A stretch of 64,000 bases of DNA from Chinchilla lanigera (Eukaryota > Chordata > Mammalia > Rodentia > Chinchillidae), in assembly GCF_000276665.1 (NCBI RefSeq), contig NW_004955447.1:13268962-13332961 (forward strand), written 5' to 3'. How positions within the stretch are numbered: position 1 is the first letter of the stretch; every line of letters begins with the position of its first letter. Of this stretch, positions 48,948 through 62,059 are shown one piece after another. The position numbers and the translations under genes were made by a program. The notes beneath the pieces are model-generated. The model had not been told where the DNA came from and did no database searches. It saw only the letters and a program-made list of their open reading frames with translations.

Positions 48948-49045
48948 CAATACCCTTTTTTTTTTCTGGGTACCGACCTCACGACCCTGTGCTTGCCAGG
49001 CAGGTGCTCTGCTGCTGAGCTAAATCCCCAGCCCCAATACCCTTT
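48948..49045 (-). mobile_element. ID SINE, 3'-shortened, with target duplication
   Basis: Antisense ID body (48959-49034), ending GCTGAGCTAAATCCCCAGCCC, with an 11-bp duplication CAATACCCTTT at 48948-48958 and 49035-49045. A few bases around the GGTACCGG end are missing relative to the young copies. Confidence 0.9.
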
Positions 49046-49606
49046 CGCTGTTACAAGTACACCATTTCCCTATTTCATTTTACCCTATATTTTTCTCAGC
49101 CCTAAAATGCTTTATTTCCTAACTTGTGCCTTTGACTTTCTCCCATTTTGTACAAAATCAAGTAATTTTACTCAAGCTCATGATTTCAATGGCTAAATTT
49201 AAAACTCGAGAACATTCATGTTAGTGTTTGTGCCCTATACTGATCCTTCAACTACCAGAAAAGTTTGTAAGTGGTACGAGCTATCTACAGTAGCTGTTGC
49301 TTCCATTAAAAGATCTCCACTGATCCAGTCTCTTGAAGTTCACTATCAGTGTCTTTGTTTAAATAAAGCATATGCATGCTTGAAGTTGAGTGCATGAAGC
49401 TGGATAAAGATCAGTGGCCTTAGTTTTAGAGACAGTCAGGAGGGACAGAATGGTCAGCCAGGAGAAAATCAAAAAGAATTCTCTGAGTTAAAACTGAGAA
49501 AGTCAAAGTACACATGTGGCACTAAAATTAGAGGTGAAGTTAAGAATGAAATTTCTAAAAATATTATATCAGCACAGGGAGAAAAAGAACCCAGAAAAGT
49601 ACTCAG
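49046..49606. other. Unassigned non-coding stretch
   Basis: No gene or repeat family recognised. Confidence 0.45.
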
Positions 49607-49744
49607 TGGTTGTTACTATTTTTTTTTTTTTTTTTTTTTTTTTGGTTTTTCTCCGGTACCGGGAACCGAACTCACGACCTTGCGCTTGCCAGGCAGGCGC
49701 TTTTGCCGCTGAGCTAAATCCCCAGCCCCCTGGTTGTTACTATT
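49607..49744 (-). mobile_element. ID SINE, young full-length copy
   Basis: The insert (49621-49730) starts with a ~23-base T-run. Its body is identical to the 27.6-kb ID copy on the opposite strand. A 14-bp duplication, TGGTTGTTACTATT, lies at 49607-49620 and 49731-49744. Confidence 0.97.
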
Positions 49745-49859
49745 GATATCAGGGTGGCCCTGGCTTGTGCCAATGGCCATGCTATCATAGGTCCTTGATT
49801 CCTCAGTTTCCACAATTTTTATATATAATCAAGCCAATTACCCACCCAAATACTCCACC

Positions 49860-50240
49860 ACCTAAACATTGTGAATCAGTTCTGTTCACCCTGTCTCATT
49901 GTCACTGCTTCAGTTCAAGCCTGCATCACTTGTCACACGGACCACTTCAATAGCTTCCTAATCAGTTTCTCTTGGTCTCATTGCCACTGATCTCTCTCAA
50001 GTCTAATAAATCTTCCACAGTGCCTGCAGAGTGATCTTTCTACAGCACAAACCTGGTGAGGTCACTCCATTGCTGTGAAAGTGCCCGCCTGGAACGCCTT
50101 CATTTCTTAGCATCCCGAGGGAGACTATCCACCAACTCACGCTGCCAGTTGGTGTACGCTTAGCTCCCACTGCTCACAATTGTGATCTTTGACTATAACA
50201 TTCCTGTACACATCTGCATTCCCTACGGGCTCTGTTATGG
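49860..50240 (+). mobile_element. Possible L2 LINE relic
   Basis: The wording GCCTGCAGAGTGATCTTTCTACAGCACAAACCTGGTGAGGTCACTCCATTGCTGTG resembles the L2 3' region (CAGAGTGATCTTT...GTCACTCC). It is strongly decayed, so the family call is uncertain. Confidence 0.4.
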
Positions 50241-50494
50241 CTCAGAGTCTAAATTGTATCTAGTGAACCATCAATAATTCTTTAAGTTTTAAGTGAATTA
50301 TCATGTCTTTGTCAAGACTGTATGTGCTATTTACAAAAGACACGCATTCATATTATATAAATGAAGTAGTGTCTTGTTAAAATTCTTTGACTGACTGGAG
50401 ATCATGGATTATTTTTATATATATTTGCACATACATATTTACATGTATATCTAATCTCAATAAATGCTCAAAAGATGTTTTCAGTTCAACTCAT

Positions 50495-50541
50495 TGGATG
50501 GATGGATGGATGGATGGATGGATGGATGGATGGATGGATGA
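50495..50541. repeat. (TGGA)n microsatellite
   Basis: About twelve perfect TGGA tetranucleotides, likely polymorphic in length. Confidence 0.98.
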
Positions 50542-52619
50542 GATGCTATTGTAAGATTACTAAGCCTCAAAGAAAGACTAAGCTGTTTGAACATGTTTTC
50601 TATGGGAAAAATAATGTCTTAGTACTTTTCAGAGAGAAGTCTCAATCACAGAGAAGGAAAAGAATTGCAATCCCCAGAGGGGAAGCCTTTCTCTCAGATG
50701 ACAGGTGACAAGATCAATGATAACAATGCTCTTACTGTTGCTATTTAAAAATTGTTAAATGATATTTAAGTATATAAAATTACTACCTCTCCCAGTAATT
50801 ATAGCTTTAGAATTGATTTAATGTAGACTCAGGGGATAAATTAGTATCTGGCAACAGACCTGTGATGTATGAAGAAAATGAAGCCCTCCTTGACGGTCAC
50901 TCTTGTTGTCACTGCCCTCGATCATTATTGATGCCTTTCGCCAGCAGCCTGAGGAACCACCACTTCCCAAAGCAGTTTATGTGGAGTGTACTCCACTTCA
51001 GAAGTAATCACCTGGCACAGTCTGGATGTAATCCAAGATACCTCTTTTACTTTATTGTTTCATTCTCTGCCACAAATTAGGTCAGTTTCTTGCCTGACAC
51101 TCGGCCTGTCCAGTGTGTTAGTCTTCTCGTTGCAGCGTTGATAGCTCACCTGACCTTTGCCAACTTCTTCCCACTTTGGTTAAATCGATCACGCAAATGA
51201 AATTACTTTGTCTGTCCTGATTGCTGTAATACTACTTGCCACTCACAATTTCTTGAGCACTGAATCCTTTCACCGTTTTATTACAGTGTTTGCTTAAATC
51301 AAGCTTGCGTTTATGTCTTGCCTTTGAACATTCTTCCTATGAAATGCCAGTTCTAGATTTTAGGCCTCCTTTTTGTTTACATAAGACAGGGTAGTTCTCG
51401 GTGGATGAGAAATGGCTTCTGTTAACCCCCACAAGGCATTTTGCAGTGTCAACATTTGTTGTGCCCCAAATAGGGAGATAATACTAACATTTTTTGGCCT
51501 GGGGCCACAGATACTGGGGCATTAAACATTTTGTAATACACAGGACAGCTACCTCCACCATCCCAAAATAAAGAATCATCTGGCCGAAGATTTCAATAGC
51601 ACTGATTTTGAGAAAGCCTGCACATAGTATTTTCTCTCTCTCTTATACACTTTATTGGTGCTTAAAGTACCAGGAAGCTTCACAGCCAAGCTGACCCCCA
51701 TTGTAAAATCAGGGCAGAAAGCACATAAAATTTGCCAATTTGGGGTACTGTAACATAGTCACTGGGACTCCTTTTTGCCCAGTTTTCTCATCTTGTTGAA
51801 ATAGTAGCTGACCGTGCCTCTATTGTAGAGGACCCTGGAGTTTTAATAAATCCATTTTAATGAGGCACTCTGCCATCCTCAGGTAAAAAATGCTCCACAT
51901 GTGTGATTCTCATCACAAGGGAGAACAAGGATTGTTTTGCAGATTAGCTTATGAAGTTTCTTCCTGCAATGCACCTCCTTCCTACAGCTTTGAAAAAGTA
52001 CAAATTTCATCCATAAGAAAGTAAAGCAGACTGACAACTTCAGCATCTTCTTTTACCTCTGTCAGTAGAAGTGGAGTCACCGAAGACTCAGCTGTCAGAT
52101 GGATGCGTCTTTAAATTACACAGCACATCAGCAACCACTGTGACTGAATTTCCCTGGGTTCATCACATCACCTTGAGTACAAGATGGGAAGTGGGGTGGA
52201 ATGCTTTGATCTCACAAGAGGGGGGATTAATGCAACCACCAAATTTTCAATCTAGCAAACATGCCGTATGTAACGCAATAGGGGCTGAGAGGGGAAAGTT
52301 AAGGATGCTGTCTATTTAGAGCTCAAAACAAGAAGAGTTTCACCCATTTGATAGGATCTAAATACTGATGTTTCTCTGGGAAGCTGCCTACATGTGGAGG
52401 TCCAAAGGTGGTATGTTTGCTTTTCCTTTCACTCAAGGACACTGTAAGAAGGTAAATTTAATATTTGAGCCATTTAGAAATCTTAAGCAGGAAATATTTC
52501 TTACTAATTTCCATTTCACTTTCATATATTACTTACTTTATTACACATACTTCAACTTTAATGTGATTATAGTGAACTTAAATTTTATAGATATTGGGGC
52601 TTGCTTCTAAATGTCCGCA
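50542..52619. other. Unassigned stretch with possible conserved sequence
   Basis: No gene or repeat recognised. The stretch about 50860-51960 is of mixed composition with few repeats, so parts may be conserved non-coding sequence (for example TTTTAATAAATCCATTTTAATGAGG near 51840). This is impression only. Confidence 0.3.
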
Positions 52620-53022
52620 CAAAGCCTCCTGTACTCTCTTGGGAGGTGACTGGATGTGGCGTGTATGATGCTGAATTCTGATGTGGATAATAGAAACCCC
52701 ACCACAGATGTGGGTAGCACCAATCAATAGGCTTCTAGTCTGTGTGGAATATAAAGGGTCAGAAAGAAGCTGGGTTTGTTGTTGTTGTTGCTGCTGCTGC
52801 TGCTGCAGCTGCTGCTGTTGATGCTGCTGCTGCTCCTATTCCACTGCCTTCTGCCTGCTTGCCATGGACCATTTCTCCTTTGTGATGTCCCTCTGCCATG
52901 CTGCCTTGCCTTGGGGCCAGCTGACTGTAGACTGAAACCTCTACAAATGGTGAACTAATAAATCTTTCCACCTGTGCGTGTCAGGCATTTTGTCCTAGCA
53001 ACAAAAACAGTAACTAAGACAA
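52620..53022 (+). mobile_element. MaLR-type LTR (MLT1 or RMER-like)
   Basis: LTR wording on the plus strand: CCACCACAGATGTGGGTAGCACCAATCAATAGGC, GACTGAAACCTCTACAAATGGTGAACTAATAAATC, then TCAGGCATTTTGTCCTAGCAAC and AACAGTAACTAAGAC at the 3' end, as in MaLR LTRs. A GTT/GCT trinucleotide tract lies inside at 52776-52832. The left boundary is approximate. Confidence 0.7.
52776..52832. repeat. (GTT/GCT)n trinucleotide tract
   Basis: GTTGTTGTTGTT passing into GCTGCT repeats, expanded within the MaLR-type LTR. Its leucine and alanine runs on the two strands are translation artefacts. Confidence 0.95.
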
Positions 53023-56000
53023 TGGCCTTTTCACCATCTCAATTATGATCTTGGGAAATTATTCCATTTGGTTTTTGTTATTTGCTCATTGTTTATTTCA
53101 AGTAAATATTTATGGAATGTATTCAATATGTAGTGTCTAAGCCAGAAAAGGTGAATAGATAACTTTCACTGAAACTTTATTGTAAAAGATATATATATAT
53201 TTGAATTTAGCTTGGAATTTTTCTAACACATGCTAAACTTAGAGAATAAAATTACCTTCTCAAGACAAAGTATTAAAATGAGTAGTGCATTGCCACAATG
53301 TTTGTCCTGTATTCAAAGGACAAAAAGTGACATTATTAATGCTCAAAAGCTTTAAACAGTCATTTTGACTTGGTAGATATTTACCACATGCACCTGTTGT
53401 TGTGATAAACTGGCAGGTAGCTACCAAGTTTTTACACTGTGAACCTTTTCCCTTAATGCCTGCATGCAGTTTCATGCCATTCCCTGCCCTGAGAAGAGGA
53501 GCGCACCTGCTGTTTAATTTGCCTGACTGTGCTGAGAAGTGAACCTGCCATTGTGTGCGTTAGGGTTGCAGCTTCACCACGCCTTCAACAGTTGCCTTGT
53601 TTCCAAAACCATCTACACCAAAGTCAGAGGTAGTTCCACAGAGCAGGCAAAGGGGAGGTAGACACAGGTGACAAACAAAGGTTAACCGACTCTTACACAC
53701 TAGGAAGACACCCCTTCCAGAATCACCACTTTCGAGGGACTTTCCTCAGCTTTCTAACCCAGAAAACTAGTTCCACCACTTCACCAAGGATGAGTCATCA
53801 GGCTTTTGGAAACTGACACAAGGTGTGAGTTGATCAAACTCAAGAGGATGGTGCTTTCTCACTGAGATGAAGCTCTGGATTGCACAAAGCTAGACCAGAG
53901 GTGTCTCTGGCCCAAGAAACTACTGTCAGAATCAGAGCATCTCAGTGGTGGAGTGAATAATTCAAAATTAGGTTGATGAAGGTTGAATGGTGTCAGAGGA
54001 CTTTTTTGAAGAATGTCTTGATTATAAAAGAAATGCGAGGGACATATGGTGTTGGTGGAAATACTTAGTTTGGAAAGAAAGAAATTCACGCTTATTAAAG
54101 TTTACTGTACCAGTGAGCACATTATGCATATGTGCAATTTTACTTAATCTGCATTCTAACCCAAAAAGGGAGGTGCAGTTATTCTCACCTATTATGATCA
54201 AATTTGAGTCAAAAAACCATCTTACTGCTTGAAGGTGGAAAGAGTAGAGTTTGTTTGCTCTCCAAGCCAAGGCATATGCTTCCTCTTCATCGTGACGCTC
54301 TTATCCTGTCATTCCCTGCCTTCACCTTCCCGAATGTGGAAGGCCAAGTAGAAACTGATAAAAATCGCTTTTCTCTCCCTTTTCCAAGTTCAGTGTAAAC
54401 CTCACTCCACTCCAGTTGACACTTTTATACCATCAAACACTTGCACAAACTCTATGTTTATCACCACTCTTATCCTGAGGCGTCTTTGCTCATCTTGATT
54501 ACACCTGAGTAATTCCAAACCTCTGGGAACACTTTCAGAAAGTGCAGCGATGTTGTTGTGATATGATTAGTCTTTGGTGAAGTCCTGTTGCCTTCTGGCA
54601 CTTATTATTTTCATTCAAGTAAACTTTACTTTTAAGGAAGCTCAACTTGATGATATAAAAATACTAAATGACTTATTTTTCTTTAATCACTGCCTTCTTA
54701 TGGGTTCTGTGTATTTTCATTCCCCACTAAGGGGCAAATCTATTAAATGACCACTTTAGAGAGTTTCCGTAGCTTTCTGGATATTGATGACAATTTATAT
54801 TCACTTAGTCTAATTCAGTATAAAATCCCACATGAGACTCAGTTTAAAGCCTTCATCTTTTCTAATCTTGGTTATAATTGTGTATCTAGCAACATTAGTT
54901 GGAAAGAGGATGCATCTTTTTTTACATTGCTTCCCTTTCTTCTCTCTTCAAGGAAGTATCTATTCTAATAATGAGAATAAAGCGGAAGAGAGGAAAAATG
55001 CTGAATAGTAATGCAGAGCCTGTGTCTGACTGCTATTTTCTCTGGTGCTGCTGCTGCTTTTTTGACCAACACTGACAGAAGCTTCTGCTTACAGATGCGT
55101 CTCTCTGGCGAGGATCTTCAGTCTCAGACAACTCCATCCCCACTGCAGGGCTTTTTAGCCTAGAAAAGTGCCTGGAAATGGAGGTTCAAGGTCATGGTCT
55201 TCTATTATGATCATGTCAGCTTCACCACACTGGTAATTTACCTTGTGGAAAGTCATCTTCCTTCCCCATCTGCTCTCCTGCATTGGTTCCTACAAGAACA
55301 GCTGAAAAATCAGCCACTTTCTGCAGTGTGCATGGGACATGGAGGGCATCACATCCTTACCATGGCAGGGAGCAGGCCAGATGGCTTCACACCTACCATA
55401 CTCTCTCCTGCGCCCTTCAGAGTGCTCAAATTGTCTTCTGTTTACAGAGGCAAAGAGACAGGAACCCATTGGATGCAGGCATGTTCAGATGAAGAAAATG
55501 TACACCCGTTTCCCATGTTAGAGTAAAGGAACGTGAATCATTCTTTTAATCAAGTCTTCCTCTCTTGGTCTGTCAGGAGAGTACCTAGCCTTCCACCCTC
55601 TTGAGGATAGCGTCTCATCAAGCACAGTTCACTTCCTCGCATGTCCTGAGCCTCTCCCTCCACCTCCCGTCTCCCTGCACTTCTTAGCTACCCTGGGCAG
55701 AAAGCACTTAGAGGAGAACAGGTGAGAGGGGGCTCTTTGCAATAGCACTCAGTAAGTCCCAGAGAAAGAATGTGAGACCAATTTTTGGTAGCATCCTTGG
55801 AATGCAATGCGCTTACTGGCATTTTCTTCAGCTTTGGACTGACTTGAGTAGTTAGATTGTAAGAAATGTAAGATTTCCCATCATATTTCCCACTACACAT
55901 ATTATTTAAAAAATCTACAGGATTCCTTTGCTAGGAGAGTCATTTCAGTGCGTGTTATAGAGAAACCTGAGACGACGTAGTTGCTTCCCCCCACACTCAG

Positions 56001-57443
56001 AGTTCATATCCCATCCCTGGTACAGGAGCCACCATAGCACACTACATTTGCCGTGGGCCTTTGTCACTGTGCTGATGTATTTACTAAGTGTGAGAGGAGT
56101 GCCTGGAGGAGTGAGAATGGCTCACCGTGGGAAGCCAAAGTCAGCGAGACTTCACAGAAGAATTCACAATGAAGAATTCTTCCTTCTACATTTTCTCTAT
56201 CAGGTAGGAATTAGCCAGTTAGATAAGAATGGGCATTCAAAATTGAAAGGATGGCATGTAAAAAAGCAAGAAGGCACAAAAGAAAAGGGAAAACACATGT
56301 AATCAAGCAGGGCTTGAGCAGAGAGTCCATAATGGTACAAGGATAAGCAAGGTAATCATATTTAATGCTTTTTTTGTTTTTACTGTCTTGAGTAATTCTG
56401 ACTGTCAGGTATGAGTTTCCCAATGATTTTGCTCAAATATAAATGCAAATTTCCAGGCTGTACTAGAGATTTCCCAACCCCACTAGAAATTCTTGATCAA
56501 TATTCAAGGAGGGACCAGTGTGGAGACAATCGAGGAGCATCTGAGCATATAGCACATTGTAGTTTGCTGTCAAAGACTGTGAATAACTCACTAAGGCTTT
56601 TACCTAAGTGGGTTGAATGCTCAGATTTGCATTTTGTCACATGCCTCCGGCTACTACTCTGTGGTAGAATGGCTGGAATAAGGAAATGCCAGAGACAAAA
56701 AAATAATTAGATGGCTATTACACAGGTTCAAGCAAGATATGAAGGTGGCCCAGGGTCATTATAGCATAGGCCAGTCAGGCAGTGCTGAAGTAGCAGTTTT
56801 AGAGGGTTCAGAAGTAATCACTAAACAGAACTAGAAATATGCAAGGTAAATTGAGTTTCTCACAAATATCTCTAACGTAATGAACAAAATAACAACATGT
56901 GCATCAATCAGACTATCATTGAATTAGAAAGATTTAATTCAGACATCCAATTCCTGGAAATAGATTAGAGAAGAACAATTATCAGAGACTGTTCTCTGCC
57001 CCATGCGAGTTTCTGTTGTTTGTTTGGGTTTGCCTTTTGTCTATTTGTTTGACTTCACATGTTCAACCTGGGGATGCAACTCTAGCACAAAACAGACTTG
57101 AAAACTTTTATCAAGAACTGTAGTCAATTTAAATTGTGAACCCAGAGTATATAGCACTAAGATTTATTTTGTTCTCTAAATTAAACCATTTAATTTCCTC
57201 TCAAAGAAATTTTGAGATTTAAAGAAATTATGAAAGCATGTTAAAGTGCCATTAGAACTTATTTACATTAGAGAAAATCGGGGAAATAGAAAAACAGACA
57301 AAAAGGAAGTTGATAGCCTTTCCATTTTAATTACCTGTGTATTTGGTAAGAAAGAGTAAAATAAGGGAAACAATTTTTTCAGGTGAGTACAGAAAGAGAG
57401 ACAGAGAGACAGAGAGAGAATACGGATTGTCTGCAGGCTCTGA
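53023..57443. other. Unassigned stretch, weak MIR near 54100-54205
   Basis: No gene recognised. TTACTTAATCTGCATTCTAACCCAAAAAGGGAGGTGCAG at about 54140 looks like antisense MIR, weakly. The largest open frame (55194-55526, plus) has no domain that I recognise and no splice or start context. Confidence 0.4.
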
Positions 57444-57491
57444 ATTTATGAATTCTGAATGTAGGGGATTTACGAATTCTGAATGTAGGGG
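57444..57491. repeat. Perfect-length 24-bp tandem duplication
   Basis: Two abutting 24-bp units (57444-57467 and 57468-57491), starting ATTTAYGAATTCTGAATG and differing at one base, next to a GAGAGACA-rich tract at about 57390-57420. Confidence 0.95.
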
Positions 57492-59583
57492 ATATAGCCT
57501 GAGGAAATTGGTGAGATCCAATAAGAAATGTCTCAGTGGTGCCTCTGGTCCTGCACAGGCAGTTTGCAAAAGGTTTTGGGGCCTCTAAAGTAGAAGGGAA
57601 ATGTCTGAAAGGGTCGCATACAGTGAGTCACTTTCCCTCTCTGTTCTTTCTTATTTTCTTAGAGGTCCTGAAGCTCCGGAACCTTTGGGTGGCTGAAGCT
57701 CAGGAAGGACTACTATTATGTTTCCTGTCACCCTGGAGGTAGAAATGGAGTTGGAGTTGCAGAAAAGGAAAGAATGACAGATGTTGAATCCCAAGTTTGT
57801 GAAATGAAATTTATACCTACTACACAAGGAAGCCATTCTGAGAACCTCATGTCATCAGTGTGCTAGGACAGAGATGTGCCCACAGCACACACAAGGAGGC
57901 TGTGCTGGAAGAGAAGAAAGCGTCCATGGGGAGGTTTCACAGGGAGCTTCCGGCTCAGAAGCAGATGCAGCAGGACAGCAACAACAGCTAGAAAAGCACA
58001 AGGGCCTGGCAGCGCTCTGAGAATGTTTGCATAATGGAAAGCACATGGGCCTGGACGGAGGGCACCCTTTGTGATGTGAAGGCCACTGCCCTTAGGGACT
58101 CTCCTAGGACCCCCCAGGTTCTAGATTCAATCCGTTTAAACATCTCTGCTCCTCCCAGGTGTAATAATGTGGGGGAGATCTATTTGCCTGGGGGAGCTAC
58201 AGGATGAGGGCTCTCAGAAGACACTGTGTTTGGAGGACTAATGATTTCAAGGTGGCACAGGGCTGCACTTCCTAAGGAGGAGCCTGTGTAACCCTTCACA
58301 ACCCCCAGAGCGTTAGTTCCTGGATACAAAGCCATGTCCACCTTGTTAGTGTCCTGAGAAAAAGACTAGATGAAAACTCTTTATGACTGTGCGGCAATCT
58401 ACCAAGAGGAAGCGTCGCTGCAGTGACATTCAGAGACAGTAACCTGTGCACACCTTGCTCCTGTGTCTTCCCCATGTCTCTCTGTGTGCAATTTGCGCCA
58501 CACCAGAGAATCGGAAATGCTCCCTCCCTCTCTTGTCACCAGGACGCAGTTCTGAGATGAGCGGAAATTCCTGCAAGGCCCAGAATTCTTCATCAGTCCA
58601 AAAAAAACTATATCAAAATTACTTTTAATATGTATATAATATACATATTAAACATATGTTATGTTTAATACATATTAAACATAAATTTTATCTTTCTTAT
58701 ATACTCAATTAAATAAATAGTAAATATGTATTTAAAGATTATCAATTTAGAAATACACCAAATCATTTGGCTGTAAAATGGTGATGCAGCAGAGAGGCCT
58801 AGATCTGAACTGGGGAGACAGGAAAGGATTTATAGAATATTTGGTAGAAAAAAAGAAATTCTGCCCTTTGACGTTCGGTCCACTGTTTTCTTTGGACAGT
58901 TCTTATGTTTCTTTCTCTTATCTGTGTCTCAAATTAAGACGGCTTGTGTATGTGAAGCTCCTTAAAAATAAAAGATATGACCTCTGCATGTGCACAAGCT
59001 TGTATATATAGTGCAGCTCACAAAAGTATGGACTTTTTGTTGGACTGTTGGATGAGGTGAAATTTAAAAGCACCATGTACATATAAGCTACTGTTTATTC
59101 CCAAGTTACAAAATTGCAAGCATAATCCCAAGTAAGGAACAATCTGCCTCATTTGATTGAGTAATAAAAGAACATATACAGGCTTACGCATGCAATTTCA
59201 CATTTCCGTTCTGTCTGTGATCTTGGTTCCAACTGTGGGTGACTGGCTTGACCACAGTTTCCAGCTGTTTCCATTTCCTTCCCATCCTCGTATAGTCATC
59301 ACATCAGAGTAGCAAAAGTCATTCGCACTGATTTGATTTAATGTGGTGGGAAAGAGATAACCGAAGTTTTGGTTAAGTCGCTTATGACTGCAAAATGCTG
59401 TGCCTTCTGAAATGTTTGTGGAAGTAATCAAGCTGATCTTTCAATAGCCAGTGAATTATTTAGATTCACTACCATCCAGCAGTAGTCTAGATATCAATGT
59501 TTCCTTTCATATTGATCAAAAAACCCAGTGAATATGATTTGCATTCATGAAATAATTTCATATATTTATCATGCTCAAAAAAA
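57492..59583. other. Unassigned non-coding stretch
   Basis: No gene or repeat recognised, apart from the palindrome at 58626-58650. A segment with acceptor-like context near 57662 does not lead to a convincing exon. Confidence 0.4.
58626..58650. repeat. AT-rich perfect palindrome
   Basis: TAATATGTATAT and its exact reverse complement separated by a single A. An AAACAT/ATGTTT repeat follows directly (58650-58682), so the neighbourhood can form hairpins. Confidence 0.95.
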
Positions 59584-59692
59584 TTTTTTTTTTTTTTGCT
59601 TTCTCAGACAAGGTCTGCTATGTAGCTAACACTGGTCTTGAACTCGTGGCAATCCTCCTGCCTCAGCCTCTCAAGTGCTGGGATAAGAAGCA
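59584..59692 (-). mobile_element. B1 SINE, shortened
   Basis: Antisense: T-run, TTTCTCAGACAAGGTCTGCTATGTAGC, TGGTCTTGAACTCGTGGCAATCCTCCTGCCTCAGCC, ending AGTGCTGGGATAAG. The promoter-proximal end is lost. Confidence 0.9.
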
Positions 59693-59695
59693 TCA

Positions 59696-62059
59696 TTCTC
59701 AAATTATTTAAGAATCTATATAAAAAACAAACTAAAAGCATTCATACTAATAAAAATGCAATCAATTCTACGTAGCATAATTGATATGGAATTTTAGCAG
59801 GAAATAATGGGACAGAAAGCTGAATGAAAACCAAAAGATTTTGTTTTCAGGCTAGGTTTCTTGTAGTGACTGCACTTGATTCTCCATAATGAGATTTAAA
59901 AATTAAGTTGAAATCTGACAATCTGGATATGGCATTAACCTGGTTTCAATGTGTAGCCCTTCACTTACAGATAAGAGACACATTCAGAAAGCACATGGGA
60001 CAATACCACTGGGAGAAAATTTAATTCCAAAGTATATTTAAATATGCTTCTTTCTCCAGGATACTTATTTTACTACTACTCTTTCCCAAACACTAAGTAC
60101 AAAAAATAAGAAAAAAGTGTAAGTTGCTTTCCTGCTTTCATAAAATGAAAAATATTGTGATTATCTAAAAAAACCAGCAGGAAATTCTTGCAGAGCTTAA
60201 TGATGATGATGACATTAGCCCTGCTCCGCTGAAGAGATGATCAAAGGTGGTAATGAGGACAACACAGCCTCACATTAGTCAGGTTATGAAAGGGATTTCA
60301 TCAAAAGAGGAACACTCCAAAGTGTAAAATTGAAATGTTACAACTTGGAGATGACTCTGCTTTTTCTTTCCCTGCAAAGGTATTAAAATGTCACAACATC
60401 ATAGAGGAGATTTTATTGCTGCTGAGATGTAATGATGTGTGTCTGTTCATTTGCATATATATATGTACATTAAACTGCTCTTTTCTTCCATTAAACTAAA
60501 AAGACAGTAAGTATTCCTGAAAGACCCAGTTAGCTATATTTTGTGAGTTTGAGTCCATGTGATACCAATTCACCGCAAGTATGAGACCTTTGCTGTTTCT
60601 TGATTCTTCTAAATACTGAGGTGAACTTCTTGAGTTTCACACAAATTCAATTAGAACTGCCTAGCACTCTTATACTGGTGTACAAAGTTACAATCCTCAT
60701 GGATTCTCCTATTTTTTGAAGGCGCTAGTAAAGCTTCCCTGTGGGATGTTTCAATTGGTTATGCAGTACAAGAGAAAATGCATAGTACAACCACATACCA
60801 CAAAGAGAGTCAATAGAAGAATTAGAATATTGTTTGCAACTATTTGGCATCTTTATGGGACCACAGTGGTTAGAAAAAGTCCAAACAAATTTGGGCAAAA
60901 CATCATGTATCAAATACTGAATAGAACATTATGGTGTATCTTAAAATTAGAACCATATATACATAATATATCCCCTCAGGGAGTTCACAATGCTAAAAAT
61001 GAAAGTTTAAAATGTAGAAATTTGCAGATTTGCTTTTTATTCAAAAATTGAAAATCTCCCTAGGGAAATACCACATTGAATATAAACATTATTTCTCAGT
61101 CAGTCCAGCACACTCACAGAAGGACTAACCCAGAAAGAAGAAATTCTTTATGATGGTCCTAGCATTTTAGAGACTTTGCTTAAATATGCAAAATTGCTAC
61201 ATCTTGCAAAACTAAAACCACCTCAGGCCGTAGCTAAGCATGACGTTCCTAGCAAAACCTGTGGGAACTGAGGTATATATGGGGAATTTAGAATCCACAG
61301 GACTCAATACACACTTTCTTTGAAAAGAATGGCAGGTAAAGGCAGATTCAACCCTCCTGTTAAATTGTGAGCACACATAGGGTTGACCTGAGTAAGTTAA
61401 ATGTACCCATGATAAATCTGCAGTACATTCATAACAAAGCCAAAGCAAAGTCGAGGTGCAAACCAATGTCCATGGCATTTCTCAGGACAGGAAAGGAAGT
61501 CATTTCAGGTAAACCTTGAGAGTTTAGGAGAATAATGCACATATTAAGTACAAATAAAAATATTTCAAAAAGGTGTGAAATGGCACATCATAGATATAAG
61601 GAGAATATTGAATTCATTGTAACTTGGGTTTACATCATACCACTTAGCCGGAAAACTCTTGAATTCTATCGTCAAGAGCTTGACTTTTTCTACACATAGT
61701 AGAATGCTACATTTCTGAGAGAGAGAATGTCAAGATGAATGGACATATAATTTAGGAAGAAAATCTTCTTAGAAGAATGGAGAGTGAAATTAAATAGGAA
61801 GATGTTAAAATGTGGAAGAGAGCTACAAGCCAAAAAAACAGAAGGTTGAAAAGACAGAAAAAGAGCTAAAAAATTTTTAAGGTAGAATCAGGAAGACCGT
61901 CTAACCAGTTGGGTTTACGGAGAAAGAAGGGCAAGTTTTTGTTTCCCTGGCAGCGAGATTTATATTATGTTACTAAAAATTATGACCATTGAAAAAGTAG
62001 ATTACTTCATCAGGAAAGAGAATGAGAGCAATTAGAGAAAATCCACTTCCTTTCCAGTG
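59696..62059. other. Unassigned stretch with possible conserved element
   Basis: No gene or repeat recognised. See the possible regulatory element at 60180-60480. Confidence 0.4.
60180..60480. promoter_or_regulatory. Possible conserved non-coding element
   Basis: Repeat-free, mixed composition with a TCF/LEF-type site (ATGATCAAAGGTGG near 60237), a second TCATCAAAAGAGG and an octamer-like TTCATTTGCATAT near 60448. These are texture and motif clues only. Confidence 0.2.

Noticed and set aside
52759..52971. Leucine-rich (plus) and alanine-rich (minus) open frames
   Set aside because: Produced by a GTT/GCT microsatellite inside an LTR, not by a gene.
55194..55526. 110-codon plus-strand open frame
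   Set aside because: Overlapped by two other frames of similar length, no domain, no promoter or splice evidence.
57662..57740. Exon-like segment between a TTATTTTCTTAG acceptor and a GGAG/GTAGAA donor
   Set aside because: Weak donor, very short, no recognised peptide.
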